A DNA stretch of 64,000 nt, from contig NZ_JBFRFB010000002.1 of assembly GCF_052114605.1 (NCBI RefSeq), positions 434,001 to 498,000 of the forward strand. The letters are read 5' to 3'. Below, in pieces: positions 8,226 through 16,996 of this stretch. The position numbers were made by a program, and so were the translations under genes. Positions within the stretch are counted from its first letter, which is position 1. Every line of letters begins with the position of its first letter. The DNA comes from Microvirga sp052114605. Its GTDB lineage: Bacteria; Pseudomonadota; Alphaproteobacteria; Rhizobiales; Beijerinckiaceae. Under the pieces are notes generated by a model that saw only the letters and a program-made list of their open reading frames with translations, was not told where the DNA came from and did no database searches.

Positions 8226-10013
8226 TCAGGCGGCAATGCCAAGCCTGATGCGCTGCTCCTGCCAGTCGAGCGGAAGTCGCGTATCCGCCATCAGCTTTGC
8301 GGCTGTCAGTTCCGGTGGCTGATCGCCGTCGAGGATGCGGGTCAGAATATCAGGTGCGAGATAGGTCAAGCGCAGCAGCCGGGTGATGTAGGAGGGTGTG
8401 AGCTTTTCCTGAAGCGCCACTTCCTCGATGGTCAGTCCGTCTTCCTGCGCAAAACGCTCGGCGATCGTATGAGCGCGGACGATGATCCGGATGAGGCTTT
8501 GATCAGGATCACGACCTTTCTCTCCTGCAACAACAAACCGCAGCTCATTGCCGGACCGGCGCAAGCTGGCAGGAATTGCGAGATGGATTGGATCGCCATG
8601 GTTGGCTCGCACTAAGCTGACCGCGGGCCCGCTTAGCGCATCGTTGTGCGTCAGCCATCCCAGCAATGCATCACGGTCGAGTTTCAGGTCCACGACGCTG
8701 GCTTGAACAGTGATGCGGATTACCGTTGCCATCAGAAATTGCCGCAGCAGATCATCGGTGCCGCGTTCAATCGAGCGAGCTGTCTCTGCCGCTTTCTGGA
8801 TAAGCTCGCCAGCCTCAGCTGCATCTGGTGCTGCTTCAGCCAGCGCATCCATGATCCGTGTTGGTGAGGCGAGGAAGCTGACGATCTGGTCTTTGATCAG
8901 TCCTTCCAGCGCCGGAGCCGGGATGCGCCAACCGGTCTTGGCATTCTTTGACGGTTGCTTCGCATCTCCCAGGCTGCTCGTGGTCAGGGATTGGGAGATG
9001 TAGTAGCGATACCGCGTGCCGCGTTTGACCGCATGGCTTGGCGTCAGACGGTTCCCGTCAGCATCGAAGACAAGTCCGGCTAAGAGGCTAGGCGCCTGGG
9101 CGCTTGTTCCGCGCTCGCGCCTAACCCGATTGTCAGTGAGGATACTCTGAACCTCATCCCAGAGATCCTGCTCGACAATCGGGGGATGCTCTGCTGGATA
9201 AGCATCGCCCTTATGCGTAATCTCACCGCGATAGATCCGGTTCGCCAGCATGAGATAAAGTGCGCCACGGGCCAGCGGCTTGCCGCCGCGCTCTACTGCG
9301 TCATTCGCTGTTGGCCTGATCTTGCTGACGATCCCTTCGGCGGCGAGTTCAAGCTGCAATAGCCGAACGGATTTGAGATCGCGGTAGCAATCGAAGATAT
9401 GACGAACCGTCTGGGCTTCGGTCTCGTTGACCACCAGCTTACGCTCTTTCACATCGTAGCCGAGCGGCGGCAGGCCGCCCATCCACATGCCCTTCCGTTT
9501 TGAAGCAGCGATCTTATCCCGGATGCGTTCTCCCGTCACTTCGCGCTCGAACTGGGCAAACGACAGCAGGACATTGAGAGTCAGGCGTCCCATGCTGGAT
9601 GTCGTGTTGAACGCCTGTGTCACCGAGACGAATGACACCTGCTTCGCATCGAAGATCTCGACGATCTTGGCGAAGTCGGCCAGCGATCGCGTCAGGCGAT
9701 CGACTTTATAGACGACAACCACATCGATCTTGCCATCCGCGATGTCCGTCAACAGCCGCTGCAATGCCGGCCGTTGCATGGTGGCGCCGGAGATGCCGCC
9801 ATCGTCATAGAAGGTTGGCAGTACCGTCCAGCCTTCCTGTCGCTGAGAGACGATATAGGCCTCGCAAGCTTCGCGCTGAGCATTGAGCGAGTTGAACTCT
9901 TGCTCCAACCCTTCCTCATGCGATTTGCGGGTATAGATCGCGCAGCGCAGTTTTGAACGAGGGGGCTTGTTCTGGTCCGGTGAGTTGGCCCTTCGACCAG
10001 GAGATGTGCTCAT
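8226..10013 (-). CDS. Large serine recombinase (island A)
   Basis: A 595-residue large serine recombinase. Residues about 23-165 are the resolvase catalytic domain: nucleophile Ser31 in YTRKS, then DVVVVYKVDRLTRS and SFAQFEREVTGERI. A recombinase domain follows (about 190-300), then a zinc-ribbon region and a C-terminal helical part that has a ParB-like look (LTPSYITRLLRLTYLAPDIL). Such enzymes integrate or excise islands at att sites. The gene overlaps the DUF2924 stop by 4 bases, so the two are translationally coupled. A homologue interrupted by one stop codon lies at 57808-59475 with the same neighbour. Confidence 0.92.
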   Translation of the reverse strand: MSTSPGRRANSPDQNKPPRSKLRCAIYTRKSHEEGLEQEFNSLNAQREACEAYIVSQRQEGWTVLPTFYDDGGISGATMQRPALQRLLTDIADGKIDVVVVYKVDRLTRSLADFAKIVEIFDAKQVSFVSVTQAFNTTSSMGRLTLNVLLSFAQFEREVTGERIRDKIAASKRKGMWMGGLPPLGYDVKERKLVVNETEAQTVRHIFDCYRDLKSVRLLQLELAAEGIVSKIRPTANDAVERGGKPLARGALYLMLANRIYRGEITHKGDAYPAEHPPIVEQDLWDEVQSILTDNRVRRERGTSAQAPSLLAGLVFDADGNRLTPSHAVKRGTRYRYYISQSLTTSSLGDAKQPSKNAKTGWRIPAPALEGLIKDQIVSFLASPTRIMDALAEAAPDAAEAGELIQKAAETARSIERGTDDLLRQFLMATVIRITVQASVVDLKLDRDALLGWLTHNDALSGPAVSLVRANHGDPIHLAIPASLRRSGNELRFVVAGEKGRDPDQSLIRIIVRAHTIAERFAQEDGLTIEEVALQEKLTPSYITRLLRLTYLAPDILTRILDGDQPPELTAAKLMADTRLPLDWQEQRIRLGIAA

Positions 10014-10525
10014 ACCGCCTCTCCGCTTTTCTGCTTGATCTTCGATGCGCCGACCAAGCCGAAGAAGCGGGGGCCGGACCAGTGTGCACCGGTGATCTGA
10101 TTGGCGATGCGCGTCAGCGATGCGTAGGCTCGTCCGTCATAATCAAAGCCTGCCTCAGTGACCGTAACGACATGCGTTCGACCGTGCCATTCTCTGATCA
10201 ATCGACTGCCTGGTTTGATCCGTGAACCGACTGGACCGGCTGGTTCAATACCGCCTTGAGCCTGCTTTTGAAGTGCCTTTATCCGCTTCTGAGCAACTCG
10301 CGATGCCCCCGGAGCCTGAAGCTCCTGCATGCGATAAGCGAGACCTCGGATGATCAGGTCACGGCTTAGAAGCGGCGGCGATGCTCGAAACAGACGACGC
10401 CATTCCGACCGCAATTCGGTGAGATTCAAGCCTTGCAGATCGGACAAACGATAGACACGACCAACGCCGGATGTGGATTGATCCACGTCCAACGCATCGA
10501 AAGACTCTGAATTCTTTGTAAGCAT
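10010..10525 (-). CDS. DUF2924 protein (island A)
   Basis: A 171-residue DUF2924 protein. Landmarks are LTELRSEWRRLFRASPP near residue 40, SRDLIIRGLAYRMQE, KPGSRLIREWHGRTHVVTV, and the C-terminal block YASLTRIANQITGAHWSGPRFFG. It lies directly upstream of the recombinase with a 4-base overlap, as does its paralogue at 59468. The constant pairing suggests an accessory factor in recombination, perhaps a directionality factor or DNA-binding partner. This is inference, since the family has no established function. The terminal block resembles a DNA-binding fold that often follows recombinases in alphaproteobacteria. Confidence 0.88.
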   Translation of the reverse strand: MLTKNSESFDALDVDQSTSGVGRVYRLSDLQGLNLTELRSEWRRLFRASPPLLSRDLIIRGLAYRMQELQAPGASRVAQKRIKALQKQAQGGIEPAGPVGSRIKPGSRLIREWHGRTHVVTVTEAGFDYDGRAYASLTRIANQITGAHWSGPRFFGLVGASKIKQKSGEAV

Positions 10526-10772
10526 TTCACCCCCGCGCCAGCGCCCACAATGAAGGCCTGTACTGACGCAAGCCCGGAGGAGCTCCGGGCGACGGTGAAT
10601 GGACCGAGAGCATGGCTCCCTATGCGCATGAAGTCCAGTCAGAAGAGCGAAAAATTACTACTGCCCAAGGTCGATGAAGGGCAGACCGCCGGCGCGTTTG
10701 CACCTTCACGCGAACGACATCTAAGGTTCAGAAGCATTAAGGGTAGTCAGATCAAGCTCTTGGTGCCTTCTC

Positions 10773-11021
10773 TCACTTTACTCGGATGCTAAGCAGGGGC
10801 TGTGGATCTCTGCTCCCCGCCCGAAACTCACGCCAACCAATGATGCTGGCTTCGACAGCCTCTCCTGATGTCCCCTTCCGCCACTCCCCGTTGATGCGCT
10901 CACAGGGGAATGGAAGGATGTAAGTTCCAACATGATCCTCAGCCAGAGCCTGCACCGGCAGCCCAGAGCCTGGATACCCGTCGGTCTTGAAGTCCTTCAA
11001 ACGGGTAGTTCGTGTCACCAT
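10773..11021 (-). CDS. Small hypothetical protein
   Basis: An open frame for 82 residues (VTRTTRLKDF start, then ALAEDHVGTYILPFPCERIN and a C-terminal part with EASIIGWREFR). The middle has the feel of a real small conserved protein of rhizobia in which a short PC-x-W-like stretch precedes a conserved GW motif, but I cannot name a family. It lies alone, in the first part of the cargo region, between DUF2924 and the Gabija pair. No clear ribosome binding site is seen. It may be a remnant. Confidence 0.4.
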   Translation of the reverse strand: MVTRTTRLKDFKTDGYPGSGLPVQALAEDHVGTYILPFPCERINGEWRKGTSGEAVEASIIGWREFRAGSRDPQPLLSIRVK

Positions 11022-11092
11022 GCACCCGCTCCGACTTATTCTGATGCGCCGCTAAATCCATGCGGCAGTGTTACCGAACCTGAGGCGAAATG

Positions 11093-11244
11093 GGTCACAT
11101 CATACTGACCGTTCTCGGCATGATGGCGCAGATGAAATGACGCTTCATTAAAAAGCGTCACGCGAAGGTATCGAGAAAGCAAAAGCAGAAGGTGCTTATC
11201 TTGGCGGTAAGCGTCGTATCAATCCCGAGCGGATTTTAAATTAA
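11093..11244 (+). pseudogene. Remnant of a small resolvase/invertase
   Basis: The frame from 11096 reads HIILTVLGMMAQMK, then a stop (TGA at 11138-11140), then RFIKKR. After a frameshift, the frame from 11161 reads REGIEKAKAEGAYLGGKRR and ends at TAA 11242-11244. Together these match the end of the catalytic domain and the linker of Hin/Tn3-type resolvases (usual form: ILTVLGMVAQMERRFIKERQ). The 5' two thirds are missing and both a stop and a frameshift are present, so it is dead. It marks an older mobile element at the left side of the cargo. Confidence 0.75.
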
Positions 11245-11352
11245 AAGCCAAGGGAAGCAGCCCCACGGCTATAGCTAAAACTTTGGGCTGCTTGGGAATG
11301 CAGGTTTATAGAATAATACGAAGCCAAAAAATTCTAGGACTATCGTTTAATC

Positions 11353-12777
11353 TCACCAAGGGGGCGTCAGCACACGGGTTGTAGAACAAACCAGTACATT
11401 CTTTGATCCCCTGGTCATTGCTACATAGAGATTTCTAGCATTAAGTGCATTTGCATTCAGGATCACTGACACTTCTGCCTCCAATCCCTTCAAAAGCAAA
11501 GTGCTTCCTACAGCCCTCTTCGGTAGCGGGCGGCCTTGAACTCGGCTTTGTTCGCGAACTTGGATAGATGCATCACGAAATAACATGGCACTTTGTCCAC
11601 TACAGAGCTGCAGGGCACGAAGACATGCCCTAAGCACGGCAGGGCGATGAGCTCTAACACCAGCTTCCTTATTGATCTCTACAAGCATGTCCGAAATGCT
11701 TCTGTAAGTTCGCTCCCTTAGAAATGTAAGTGCTGCTCTCTCAACCATTGTAGCTTCTTTGCGGGCTGAGCCTTTGCTTAATGCTTCAACTCGACGAACA
11801 AGATCACTTGCTCCAACATTTGTCATAACACTTTGAGCAAAGTTGGCTATCTGTGTAAGCGCACTTTCAGAGTTTGGATCCAAATCGCGGGCGAATGTCA
11901 CCAGATCGCGTAGATCCACAGCTTCAACAGTGATTGCTCCTGGCGTTTGCCCAGCAAATTTTTGCTGACTCGCCGGGTTAGTGCTGTCGCCAATGATGAG
12001 GACAGAACCAACTCCACCTGGAGGCTCCACTCTTCCAGCATTCATCCTTTTAGTATGATCTTCTGCTGAACCGTTAAGGGAAACCCAATTTACAGAGGCC
12101 GGAGCTGTTTGAAGATCTATGCTTTGGCGGTTCTGTAATTTGTCGCGCGCAAACAGAAGCCATCGTCCTAGGTCCTCTGCTTCGGCATTGATCCAACGCC
12201 ACGGCTTCTGTAACTCACCTGCTTTAGGAAAGTGACCGCATACATGATCATCCCAGTTAGCAAGTGGATCATCGCCAAAGCCGAAAATTGACTGCATTGG
12301 ATCTCCCAAAATGCAGGTCGGTAGAAACTTTGAAGCTTCATACACAATAGCGTGTTGCTGCAAGGAACAGTCCTGATACTCATCAACAATAAGACGGCAA
12401 TAATTTGCCTCTATTATATCAGAGATATGACCCGCTTTGAGAAGCCTATAGGCAGCAGTCCTTACACCACGGTAATTTGGTTTATCATCTAATATTATCG
12501 CGGGGTCATGCCCTGATCTTTCAGGGAACGCAGAGATCAGTCTGACGGCCCAACCATCGATTGTACTAATTCGATATCCCGTGGGCCTAATTCCTGCTCT
12601 ATCGAGTCGGATCCTCAACGCAGCGACGCCAGCATTCGTATGAGTAAGCACAAGAATGGGTTTGCGCATATCATGCTTTTGAAGAGCATCAGCAATAAGT
12701 TGTGTCTTGCCGCAACCAGCTGGAGCTACAATAAGGCCCTTACTGATACTCAATAGATCAATATCATTCTTAGACAT
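11353..12777 (-). CDS. gajB: Gabija helicase-like protein GajB
   Basis: A 474-residue UvrD/Rep-type superfamily 1 helicase-like protein. Visible motifs are Walker A APAGCGKT at residues 18-25, a conserved LTHTNAG at 44-50, Walker B DEYQDC at 132-137, motif III GDPMQSI at 158-164, and a late LKGLEAEV and NLYVAMTRGS (motifs V and VI). In Gabija, GajB assembles with the nuclease GajA and senses or acts on DNA ends and nucleotide levels during infection. The length is close to known GajB proteins. The ATG at 12777 overlaps the gajA stop by 8 bases; an upstream in-frame start (12834) lies inside gajA. The pair looks AT-richer than its neighbours, which fits horizontal transfer. Confidence 0.87.
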   Translation of the reverse strand: MSKNDIDLLSISKGLIVAPAGCGKTQLIADALQKHDMRKPILVLTHTNAGVAALRIRLDRAGIRPTGYRISTIDGWAVRLISAFPERSGHDPAIILDDKPNYRGVRTAAYRLLKAGHISDIIEANYCRLIVDEYQDCSLQQHAIVYEASKFLPTCILGDPMQSIFGFGDDPLANWDDHVCGHFPKAGELQKPWRWINAEAEDLGRWLLFARDKLQNRQSIDLQTAPASVNWVSLNGSAEDHTKRMNAGRVEPPGGVGSVLIIGDSTNPASQQKFAGQTPGAITVEAVDLRDLVTFARDLDPNSESALTQIANFAQSVMTNVGASDLVRRVEALSKGSARKEATMVERAALTFLRERTYRSISDMLVEINKEAGVRAHRPAVLRACLRALQLCSGQSAMLFRDASIQVREQSRVQGRPLPKRAVGSTLLLKGLEAEVSVILNANALNARNLYVAMTRGSKNVLVCSTTRVLTPPW

Positions 12778-14488
12778 TGGCTGCCCACATAAACACAAGG
12801 TCAATCTTAGTCTGGAAGCCCTCATCCGCTTCATCGAGATCAGGTCCTACAATCTCGCAGCCAATTTCCTCCATGGCACTCACAGACTTGAACCAGCTCT
12901 TATTTTTTCGCCCCGCAGCCTTTCCGAGGATTAATCTAATTTGATCTGAAACACCTTCGATTAAAATCATTTCCTCAATAGCCTCAAGGTTCATAGTTCC
13001 GTTGGAGGCAGACTTGATGTTCTCATCAACGGGTCCACGCTCCTTGAGTTTGATGGCCTCCGATAGCAGCTTCTGGACGCCATCCTCACTGAGACTCGCG
13101 AACAGTTCCATTTCCAGAGAACGGCCCTCCTCCCATGAAATTATGGTTCCCCCTGTTGCAATAAATCTAGCCTCGCCGACAACATCGGCCAGAACATCAC
13201 TATCTCGCAGGATTGCGACGCGATAACCTAGAGACTGAAATGCAAGCGCCCTTTGTAGAAATCCGGTTCCACCTCCATCCACCAGCGCGACACCACAAGC
13301 TCCGATAGGAGGATGACCTAGTTTTAGGCGGTAGTAATCGATGCCGCGCAGTAGGCCGACCTCGCTCGCCCCTTCGCATACTACGACAGATGGCGCTAGC
13401 AACGCCTCGGGATATCGACGGGTCGTACCTTGTACATCGTCTCCGGTTCCCACGGGCAGCGCGCAGTGATTATCGCCATCGCTTCTGACAACATACAGTT
13501 GATTACCCGACAATTCTCGAACAGCGATAGGTGAGTGAGTGGTCATGAAAACCTGAAGAGGTGGTTGCTTTTCCCTAGCACCAAGGGCATCGAGAAGGCG
13601 CATAATTCTGTGCGGCTCAAGCCCATGCTCAAGTTCATCGATCAATACTATGGGAGCTTGGCTTGCGGCCTGCCTTTGCAGTCCAGCAATTAAAAGCCTT
13701 GTAGACCCCAGACCTAAACCTCCAAGAGGGATGCCCTCGCTATTATGGAGAGAAATAGTACCGCCGGTGAAAGAAACTGGGTTAGCATCGAGCATTGCTC
13801 TTGCCTCAGTTCCTATAGGAACACCCAAATTCTTAGCTAGCTCAGTGACAATTTTGAGAGATTCTTCTAGTTGCTCTTTGCCCAGATCTGCAAATGTAGC
13901 TCGCGCATCGCGAGCGGCTTTCACAAGTGCAATGGTTGCATCCATACGTTCCTCAGACATCTTGTTGAGGATTGAGCCACGGCGCCAACTCAAGTGATGT
14001 TGTGAAGAAGCACCTAACCGAGTCGGGGCGAGACGTAATCTGTCAGCCCAGTTCAGGTTTCGGCTAAGATGTTGCTCAACTGCACGCTCTGAGACGAGCT
14101 GCCATTGGGGTTCTAGGTCGCCGTCGATGCGTAGCTCAATAGTGATGACTGTTTCAGCTGCTGCTTCTGGTTCGCTCAGGACTTCGCCGGTCTCTGCTTT
14201 AAAGCCTCTTAGGTACAAACCATAGCTATCAATAGCCTTGAGGGCATCATCAAGCTCTCCAAGCGTAATACTTATGACGATCGGATTATCTATATCCAAG
14301 CAGTTGAAATCCGCATCGGAAATTTGGAGATTGCGGCGTGCGCCTAAGCATAAATCTATTGCATCCAAGATACTCGACTTGCCGCTATCACCTGGTCCAA
14401 TGAAGCTATTGACTCCGGGATTTGGATGGAATGTGAAGCTCTTGATGCTCCTAAAATTTTCAATCTCAATTTTTCTGATTACTGACAT
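12770..14488 (-). CDS. gajA: Gabija ATPase-nuclease GajA (OLD family)
   Basis: A 572-residue class 2 OLD-family protein. The N-terminal ABC-type ATPase has Walker A GPGDSGKS at residues 31-38, a signature-like region LGLGSTRLL (258-266), Walker B VLIDELEHG at 281-289 and the H-loop TTHSP at 316-320. A C-terminal TOPRIM nuclease domain follows: CEGASE at 371-376, ALVDGGG at 401-407 and LRDSD at 427-431, with the usual acidic residues. GajA is a sequence-specific nicking nuclease regulated by nucleotides; with GajB it makes up the Gabija anti-phage system. Gene order, overlap and both lengths fit Gabija well. A TATAAT -10 box lies about 30 bases upstream. Confidence 0.9.
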   Translation of the reverse strand: MSVIRKIEIENFRSIKSFTFHPNPGVNSFIGPGDSGKSSILDAIDLCLGARRNLQISDADFNCLDIDNPIVISITLGELDDALKAIDSYGLYLRGFKAETGEVLSEPEAAAETVITIELRIDGDLEPQWQLVSERAVEQHLSRNLNWADRLRLAPTRLGASSQHHLSWRRGSILNKMSEERMDATIALVKAARDARATFADLGKEQLEESLKIVTELAKNLGVPIGTEARAMLDANPVSFTGGTISLHNSEGIPLGGLGLGSTRLLIAGLQRQAASQAPIVLIDELEHGLEPHRIMRLLDALGAREKQPPLQVFMTTHSPIAVRELSGNQLYVVRSDGDNHCALPVGTGDDVQGTTRRYPEALLAPSVVVCEGASEVGLLRGIDYYRLKLGHPPIGACGVALVDGGGTGFLQRALAFQSLGYRVAILRDSDVLADVVGEARFIATGGTIISWEEGRSLEMELFASLSEDGVQKLLSEAIKLKERGPVDENIKSASNGTMNLEAIEEMILIEGVSDQIRLILGKAAGRKNKSWFKSVSAMEEIGCEIVGPDLDEADEGFQTKIDLVFMWAANV

Positions 14489-14516
14489 TTTGTAGGCAGC
14501 CCCCCTGAGTCTCCTT

Positions 14517-14522
14517 ATTATA
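14517..14522 (-). promoter_or_regulatory. -10 box of the gajA promoter
   Basis: A perfect TATAAT on the minus strand, about 29 bases before the gajA ATG. The matching -35 is weak (CACTTC-like, 17 bases upstream). Confidence 0.4.
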
Positions 14523-15038
14523 GAGGCTGAGCAGCATCAGAAGTGCTTGGCCGGAAGGTTGTCCACTCAATTAACAGTTGTTTTTGATCGGAGGACGATG
14601 TCATAAATATCGACATAAGCTGGAGTACCAATAAAGCTGCTTGTCCCTGTGCCCTATATACGGTGGCATGCGCGAAGAAGTGGTCGAGGGCCTAATACTC
14701 CTCAGCCAGCATCAAAATCATGCCGCTGCGCGTAACGCTTGGGTCTGTCGAATCGGGCGAGAGTCGATCTTGAACATGACCAGGTACCCTTACAACCTGC
14801 ACCGGCCGAAATCATACTCGCCATAAGCATCGTTGTCTCGCGTAAGAGAATTGAAGACCTACCCGGCTTTGGTGGTCTATCCGAAGCGCTATATCACTGC
14901 GTTACTCGCGACCAATGCCATCGTAGAACCGAGATGTGGTCTGCGAGATATCGTTCCGCGCCCCTAAGGTCAGAATTAATCCAAAAAATATTGACTTTGT
15001 CAGATTTCGCACCCATATTGCCGACATGGGAGGCGATC
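14523..15038. other. Divergent intergenic region, no gene seen
   Basis: About 500 bases between gajA (leftward) and the QueC operon (rightward). An open frame enters it (14739 onward, in frame with the next gene), but no ribosome binding site or family supports it. The right end holds a strong promoter (14991-15019). Confidence 0.45.
14991..15019 (+). promoter_or_regulatory. Sigma-70-type promoter of the QueC-like operon
   Basis: TTGACT (14991-14996), a 17-base spacer and CATATT (15014-15019). The first gene starts at 15039 with GGGAGG 6 bases before its ATG, so the leader is very short. This also supports the chosen start. Confidence 0.65.
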
Positions 15039-15614
15039 ATGACTGATGGACCGTTCAGAAATGCGGCACTGCCAAGCCGCTGGAAGCGCTACGGTCAGGA
15101 ACTGGTCAGTGATGCCGCGAGTCCAGAAGAGCGCACGATGCATGCGTGCCACAGCATGATTGGTAGCGTGGACATGAAGGCATTCAATCCTCTTTTCGAT
15201 GAACTCAAAGCTCACGCCGGGCGTGCCCAAATGGACCTGGACCCTGGCACGATGGTCGAAACGATTTTCGACAATCATGCGCCGTCGCCTTTGGCGGACG
15301 CCCTACAACGGCATTTGATCGCCAACCTCCGGGATCAAATGTCTCCCGACAAGGCCCTCGGTGAGGCACTCGAACGCACGGCAAAAGAGTGGATCGGCAT
15401 CACCAAGAACCGCCTCGACGAAGAATGCATTCGTGCCCGCGAACTCGGCGACATGAGCCGAGAAGAGTACCGAAAGGGAATAGAGCGGAACCGCGAAACG
15501 TTTGCTGCCATCAAGCCCAACGAGCTCTGCAATGCCTTAGCCACTGGCAACAAGCGCGCTTTCAAACAGGCAGTTCAGAAGAAAGGCGGCGTAGATGAGG
15601 GGCCCGAAGAATGA
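15039..15614 (+). CDS. Unknown protein, first gene of QueC-like/XRE-protease/PIN operon
   Basis: A 191-residue, mostly helical, charged protein (begins MTDGPFRNAALPSRWKRYG). I do not recognise it. The ATG at 15039 has GGGAGG before it and follows a good promoter. The stop overlaps the start of the QueC-like gene (ATGA), so the two proteins are likely made together. In defence systems with QueC-like enzymes, the enzyme acts with a dedicated partner, and this protein is the obvious candidate substrate or partner here. That is inference. No transmembrane segment or nucleotide-binding motif is visible. Confidence 0.7.
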   Translation: MTDGPFRNAALPSRWKRYGQELVSDAASPEERTMHACHSMIGSVDMKAFNPLFDELKAHAGRAQMDLDPGTMVETIFDNHAPSPLADALQRHLIANLRDQMSPDKALGEALERTAKEWIGITKNRLDEECIRARELGDMSREEYRKGIERNRETFAAIKPNELCNALATGNKRAFKQAVQKKGGVDEGPEE

Positions 15615-16996
15615 GCGGCCGTCTGAACAACTCAGCGATACCAGACAAGCGCCTGTTCGTTATCGAGAAGGGACAGAAGCCGGGCCGCACCGTGCCGAAG
15701 GACGCGGCGACAGCAGAAGTCGGCCAGCACATTCGCTTCGACGCTGCGGTTCTGGATACTTTCGACGTGAAGGGATGCGAACCGCTGCACTACGATTTAC
15801 TGGTCCTGTGTGCCGCGGTTGAGTTTGCTGATCGTCGTTGGAAGCGTCCACTGGGCTGGCGCCGAACCCTGGCTGTCACCCTTCCAGTCATTGACCTCAA
15901 AAGTTGGCAGAAGCCGGATGTTCTGAAGAGCCTTCATGGCGTCTTGAATCATCTGACCGGCGACTCGTGGCAATTTACCTTCGTTCAAGCGAAAAACCTG
16001 TCGCCTATCGGCTCGCGGCAGATGCCGCTGGACTTTGGCAAGACCAAAACCTTCGCCGTCGCCTATAGCGATGGTTTGGATTCCCGTGCCGTCTCGGCTC
16101 TCAGCGGGAACAAGGAACAGGCGCTTTGTATTCGCGTCGCCAGCAATCGCCAGCGCCGGAAAAATGGTGACAGCTATTTCACGCGAATTCCGTTCAAGGT
16201 TAAGGGGTACCGCGGCAACGAAAGCAGCTTCCGCTCGCGCGGATTCCAGTTTGCGGCGGTGACGGCGATTGCCGCGCAGCTCTCAAGCGTGCCGCGTATC
16301 GTAGTTCCGGAGAGCGGCCAGGGTGCACTTGGCCCCGTGCTGCTTCCACTGCACAACATCTATGCCGACTATCGTAACCATCCGACGTTCTTCCGGAAGA
16401 TGGAGCGGTTCATCAAGGCATTACAGGGCTACCAGGTCCAGTTTGAGCAGCCGCGTCTGTGGTCTACGAAAGGCCAGACGCTATGCGCATTTTTGAGCAT
16501 AGCCGGAAAGTCCGAAGGGCACCTGACGAGTACCCATTCCTGTTGGCAGACCCGCCGGGTCGTCAATGTAGGTGGCAGGAAGCAGTGTGGCCTGTGCGCT
16601 GCCTGCTTGCTGAGACGCCTCAGCATGCGCGCCGCTGGCGTCAACGAGGAACCTCGAACATATGTCGTGTCCGACCTTGCCGCGTCTGACGCTGGCGATG
16701 CTCTGTCGATCATACCCCAGAAGGCTGATCGGGACATCATGGTTGAGTACGGAAGCGTCGGTGTGCGCCACCTGCAGCATCTCGCTGACATGAGCGGCTT
16801 GCCTGACGACGACCTTCGCGTTCACGCCTGGCAAATCGCGGCTGCACTAGGGGAAAGCTACGAGGAAACTCTGAAGAAACTGAGGACGATGTTGGTAACA
16901 CATGCCGAGGAATGGCGGGCATTTCTATCCGCACAAGGAGAACAAAGCTTCTTAAAGAGCTGGATGGATGGAGGGCGCTATGGCCGATCTGAATGA
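15611..16996 (+). CDS. QueC-like (QatC-type) PP-loop ATPase
   Basis: A 461-residue protein. An N-terminal extension of about 145 residues has no clear homology. Then comes a PP-loop ATP pyrophosphatase core: YSDGLDSRA at 152-160, FRSRGFQF at 207-214 and SGQGALGP at 235-242. A QueC-type zinc site follows, with Cys311, Cys326, Cys329 and Cys332 (KQCGLCAACLL). QueC makes the 7-deazaguanine preQ0, but the long N-terminal extension and the lack of queuosine genes fit the defence-associated QueC relatives, such as QatC of the Qat system or the enzyme of type IV CBASS. No QatA ATPase or QatD (TatD) gene is present. The gene overlaps both neighbours. Confidence 0.85.
   Translation: MSGRLNNSAIPDKRLFVIEKGQKPGRTVPKDAATAEVGQHIRFDAAVLDTFDVKGCEPLHYDLLVLCAAVEFADRRWKRPLGWRRTLAVTLPVIDLKSWQKPDVLKSLHGVLNHLTGDSWQFTFVQAKNLSPIGSRQMPLDFGKTKTFAVAYSDGLDSRAVSALSGNKEQALCIRVASNRQRRKNGDSYFTRIPFKVKGYRGNESSFRSRGFQFAAVTAIAAQLSSVPRIVVPESGQGALGPVLLPLHNIYADYRNHPTFFRKMERFIKALQGYQVQFEQPRLWSTKGQTLCAFLSIAGKSEGHLTSTHSCWQTRRVVNVGGRKQCGLCAACLLRRLSMRAAGVNEEPRTYVVSDLAASDAGDALSIIPQKADRDIMVEYGSVGVRHLQHLADMSGLPDDDLRVHAWQIAAALGESYEETLKKLRTMLVTHAEEWRAFLSAQGEQSFLKSWMDGGRYGRSE

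Noticed and set aside
14739..15038. N-terminal extension of the 15039 gene back to 14739
   Set aside because: A promoter with 17-base spacing lies inside it and the ATG at 15039 has an excellent ribosome binding site.
15611..16996. Complete Qat defence system
   Set aside because: Only the QueC-like protein fits. No QatA-type ATPase or TatD-type QatD is next to it, and the neighbours are XRE-M78 and PIN genes.
15611..16996. Housekeeping queuosine gene queC
   Set aside because: The protein is about twice the usual QueC length and no queD, queE or queF is near.
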